Assembly: GCA_029555885.1 (NCBI GenBank)
Contig: JAKPQT010000031.1
Coordinates: forward strand, 1-16,409
DNA from: Chloroflexota bacterium
Lineage (GTDB): Bacteria; Chloroflexota; Anaerolineae; CG2-30-64-16
Length of the DNA: 16,409 bases
Direction of reading: 5' to 3'
Shown here: positions 14,200 through 16,409 of the stretch, in pieces
Layout: every line of letters begins with the position of its first letter
Numbering within the stretch: the stretch's first letter is position 1
Notes under the pieces: model-generated
Databases searched by the model: none
What the model was told of the DNA's origin: nothing
Seen by the model: only the letters and a program-made list of their open reading frames with translations
Program-made: the position numbers and the translations under genes

Positions 14200-16197
14200 A
14201 TGGGTGCAACATTCGTACAGAAATCTCTCGCCCGAGCGGCGGGGCTGGCGGCAGTCGAAATCGGCCAGATTGTCGACGTGCAGCCGGATATCATTCTGAG
14301 CCACGACAACACGGCGGCGATTGCCCGGCTGTTTGCAAGGCTGGGCCGCGGCCGCGTGAAGAACCCGGACCGCCTGGCGATCACACTGGATCATGCAGTG
14401 CCCGCGCCGACCGCGGAACATGCAGCCAACCACGCGGAGACGCGGCGGTTCGTGGCCGAACAGGGCGTCACGCATTTCTTCGAGGTGGGTCGCGGCATCT
14501 GTCACCAGGTCCTGAGCGAGGAGGCCCTGGTGCTGCCCGGCCAGCTCGTCCTGGGGGCAGACAGCCACACGACACATTTCGGCTGGCTCGGCGCCCTCGG
14601 TGCGGGCATCGGCCGGAGCGAAGTCGCCGCGCTCTGGGCGACCGGCGAGCTGTGGCTGCGCGTGCCGGAGACGATCCGCGTGGACCTGACCGGCGCGCTC
14701 CGGCCGGGCGTGACGGCCAAGGACCTGAGCCTATGGCTGCTCAAGCTGCTGGGGCCGGAGGCGGGCATCTATCGGGCGCTGGAGTTCGGCGGGCCGGGGC
14801 TACGCACCCTTAGCCTGGAGAGCCGCATGGTCATACCGAACATGATGGCAGAGGCCGGCGCGAAGAGCGCCTGGCTGGAGCCGGACGAGGCCGTGTTCGA
14901 CTGGCTGGCGGAGCGCCGCGCGGCACGGACGGGCATATCTCATGAGGCGTGCCGCGCCGACATCGCGGCGAGTGCGCTCTCTCCCGACGACGACGCGACC
15001 TATCTGGCGCGCTACACGCTGGACCTGTCCGCGCTGGAGCCTGCTATCTCCCGCCCGCACAACCCGGCGGATGTCGTGCCGCTATCGGAGGTCGCCGGGA
15101 CGCGCGTCGACCAGGCATTCATCGGCACTTGCACGAACGGCCGGCTGGAGGACCTCGCTGCAGCCGCCGCCGTGCTGCGCGGACCGAGCGGGCAGGTGCG
15201 CCGCGTCGCAGCAGGCACCCGCCTCCTGGTCATCCCCGCATCGAGCGAAGTGCTGCAGGCCGCGCTGAAAGCCGGTTACATCGCCACGTTCCTCGCCGCG
15301 GGCGCGATGCTCGGCACGCCCGGCTGCGGCCCGTGCATGGGCAACCACCTGGGCATTCCTGCGAACGGCGAGACGGTCATCAGCACGGCCAACCGCAACT
15401 TCCGCGGCCGGATGGGCAACCCCGAGGCAGCCATCTACCTCGCCAGCCCCGCGGTCGTTGCGGCGAGCGCGGTGCTGGGGCGGATCGGGACGATTGAAGC
15501 TGGAAGCTGGAAGCTGGAAGCTGGAAACCCGATAGGTGGAGCTGTGCTGCGCACGCAAGCCGAGGACTCGAACGTTAGCTGGCAAGCAGCTGCTCCTGCT
15601 CTAAGCCCCGATATCTCACGGGCTCCAGCCCAACATGCACGTCCCAACTTCCAGCGTCCAGTTTCCAGCGTCCAGAGTCCAGCTTCCAGCTTTCAGCTTC
15701 CAGCTTCCGTGATCGACGGCCGCGCCTGGTGCTACGGCGACGACGTCAACACCGACGTTATCTTCCCCGGCAAGTACACCTACACGGTCAAAGACGAGGC
15801 CGAGATGGCCCGGCACGCACTGGAGGACCTGGACCCGACGTTCGCGGCAAACGTACAGCCGGGCGACGTGATCGTGGCGGGCCGCAACTGGGGCTGCGGC
15901 TCCAGCCGCGAGCAGGCTGCGACGAGCTTGCGCGCGGCGGGCGTGCGTGTTATCATTGCGCAATCTTTCGCACGCATCTTCTTCCGTAACGCTGTCAACA
16001 ACGGCCTCCTCCCCGTCGTCTGCCCGGAGGCGGTTGCGGCTATCCAACCCGGAGAGCCTGTCACCGTCTTCCTTGATCGCTGCATCGTGCGCTGCGCAGC
16101 CGGCGAGTTCCCGTTCCCGCCCCTCTCGCCCTCGGTTGCGGCCATCCTGGATGCCGGCGGGCTGCTCCCCATGTTGCGTGGATCGGAGCTGCCATGA
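14200..16197 (+). CDS. hacAB: Homoaconitase, large and small subunits fused
   Basis: 665 aa from ATG 14200, preceded by AAGGGGGG. The in-frame start at 14095 would begin inside the repeat. It converts homocitrate to homoisocitrate through cis-homoaconitate with a [4Fe-4S] cluster. Residues 1 to about 430 are the large (LysT/HacA, LeuC-like) subunit: [24 protein letters not shown] (C311), [10 protein letters not shown] (C376, C379) and RNFRGRMG. From residue 504 the small (LysU/HacB, LeuD-like) subunit follows: [49 protein letters not shown]. In Thermus these are separate genes. Here a repeat-derived stretch (about 432-503) reads through and joins them. GTG 15709 (residue 504) is exactly where a separate small subunit would start but has no ribosome-binding site. 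Isopropylmalate isomerase activity is the alternative; context favours homoaconitase. It overlaps the next gene by ATGA. Confidence 0.9.
   Translation: MGATFVQKSLARAAGLAAVEIGQIVDVQPDIILSHDNTAAIARLFARLGRGRVKNPDRLAITLDHAVPAPTAEHAANHAETRRFVAEQGVTHFFEVGRGICHQVLSEEALVLPGQLVLGADSHTTHFGWLGALGAGIGRSEVAALWATGELWLRVPETIRVDLTGALRPGVTAKDLSLWLLKLLGPEAGIYRALEFGGPGLRTLSLESRMVIPNMMAEAGAKSAWLEPDEAVFDWLAERRAARTGISHEACRADIAASALSPDDDATYLARYTLDLSALEPAISRPHNPADVVPLSEVAGTRVDQAFIGTCTNGRLEDLAAAAAVLRGPSGQVRRVAAGTRLLVIPASSEVLQAALKAGYIATFLAAGAMLGTPGCGPCMGNHLGIPANGETVISTANRNFRGRMGNPEAAIYLASPAVVAASAVLGRIGTIEAGSWKLEAGNPIGGAVLRTQAEDSNVSWQAAAPALSPDISRAPAQHARPNFQRPVSSVQSPASSFQLPASVIDGRAWCYGDDVNTDVIFPGKYTYTVKDEAEMARHALEDLDPTFAANVQPGDVIVAGRNWGCGSSREQAATSLRAAGVRVIIAQSFARIFFRNAVNNGLLPVVCPEAVAAIQPGEPVTVFLDRCIVRCAAGEFPFPPLSPSVAAILDAGGLLPMLRGSELP
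15496..15708. repeat. Inverted repeat with GGAAGCT tandem arms inside the homoaconitase ORF
   Basis: The left arm 15496-15527 has four GGAAGCT-type 7-mers. The right arm 15646-15708 has a longer series of complementary AGCTTCC and GCGTCCA/GAGTCCA words. The whole element is in frame and encodes the linker between the two homoaconitase subunits, ending exactly at GTG 15709. No clear target-site duplication is visible. Confidence 0.88.
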
Positions 16198-16409
16198 CGA
16201 CCGTCTGCCTTATCCCCGGCGATGGCGTCGGCCAGGAGGTCATCCCTGCCGCCGCGCAGGTCCTCGCGGCCGCGTGTCCCGGCCTGACCTTCGTCGATGC
16301 GGACGCGGGCTGGGCGTGCTTCGAGCGCCACGGCACCGCGCTGCCCGAGGCCACGCTGCAGGCCATCGCCGCCTCCGGCGCGGTGCTCTTCGGCGCCACG
16401 CAGTCGCCC
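16194..16409 (+). CDS. hicd: Homoisocitrate dehydrogenase (5' part only)
   Basis: The first 72 codons are present; the gene continues beyond the window. ATG 16194 overlaps the homoaconitase stop (ATGA). The N-terminus shows the isocitrate/isopropylmalate dehydrogenase motif [14 protein letters not shown]. It continues with [18 protein letters not shown] and LFGATQS, closer to Thermus homoisocitrate dehydrogenase (AGW-FER-GT-VPE pattern) than to LeuB. It would oxidatively decarboxylate homoisocitrate to 2-oxoadipate with NAD+, completing the first half of the AAA pathway. The catalytic Arg/Tyr/Lys region is outside the window. Confidence 0.88.
   Translation, partial: MTTVCLIPGDGVGQEVIPAAAQVLAAACPGLTFVDADAGWACFERHGTALPEATLQAIAASGAVLFGATQSP

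Overview
The window is GC-rich DNA, most likely from a filamentous or thermophile-related Chloroflexota (Anaerolineae/Caldilineae-like). That placement is an inference. It rests on a LysW-dependent alpha-aminoadipate (AAA) lysine cluster very close in motif content to the Thermus enzymes, on cell-wall amidases fused to glycosidase-like barrels, and on intergenic inverted repeats whose arms are short tandem words. All convincing genes are on the + strand.

Left part (1-7640): a palindromic repeat, a GH95-like glycoside hydrolase (132-2294), then two adjacent paralogous modular proteins (2503-5649 and 5654-7639). Each paralogue has a clan GH-A-like (beta/alpha)8 barrel, coiled coil and amidase_2/PGRP domains. 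Two of the three PGRP domains have lost zinc ligands in the same way. No signal peptide is visible in any of the three proteins.

Middle (7640-8241): about 600 bases with no ordinary gene, but the most interesting part of the window. A repeat-rich boundary is followed by a near-perfect sigma70-type promoter (7811-7838). The roughly 400-nt 5' leader then holds two successive attenuation units. Each unit has a ribosome-binding site, a short lysine-rich leader ORF (27 aa with 4 Lys, and 21 aa with 3 Lys, all AAG, each with a Lys-Lys pair), a local hairpin just after the Lys codons, a longer helix enclosing that hairpin, and an intrinsic terminator. A segment inside each leader ORF is complementary to the terminator. 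This reads as a tandem, ribosome-mediated lysine attenuator in front of lysW.

Right part (8242-16409): lysW-lysX-lysY-lysZ-lysJ-hcs-homoaconitase-homoisocitrate dehydrogenase, the last cut by the window end. Hcs, homoaconitase and homoisocitrate dehydrogenase convert 2-oxoglutarate plus acetyl-CoA to 2-oxoadipate. After transamination to AAA, LysX attaches it to the C-terminal Glu of the carrier LysW. LysZ phosphorylates it, LysY reduces it, and LysJ aminates it to LysW-lysine. The transaminase for AAA (LysN) and the releasing hydrolase (LysK) are not in the window.

The operon is invaded at five places by inverted repeats of four families (one family twice). Several run into coding sequence: the LysX C-terminus and lysY ribosome-binding site, the LysZ C-terminus and LysJ N-terminus, the end of Hcs, and a roughly 72-residue linker that joins the large and small homoaconitase subunits into one ORF.
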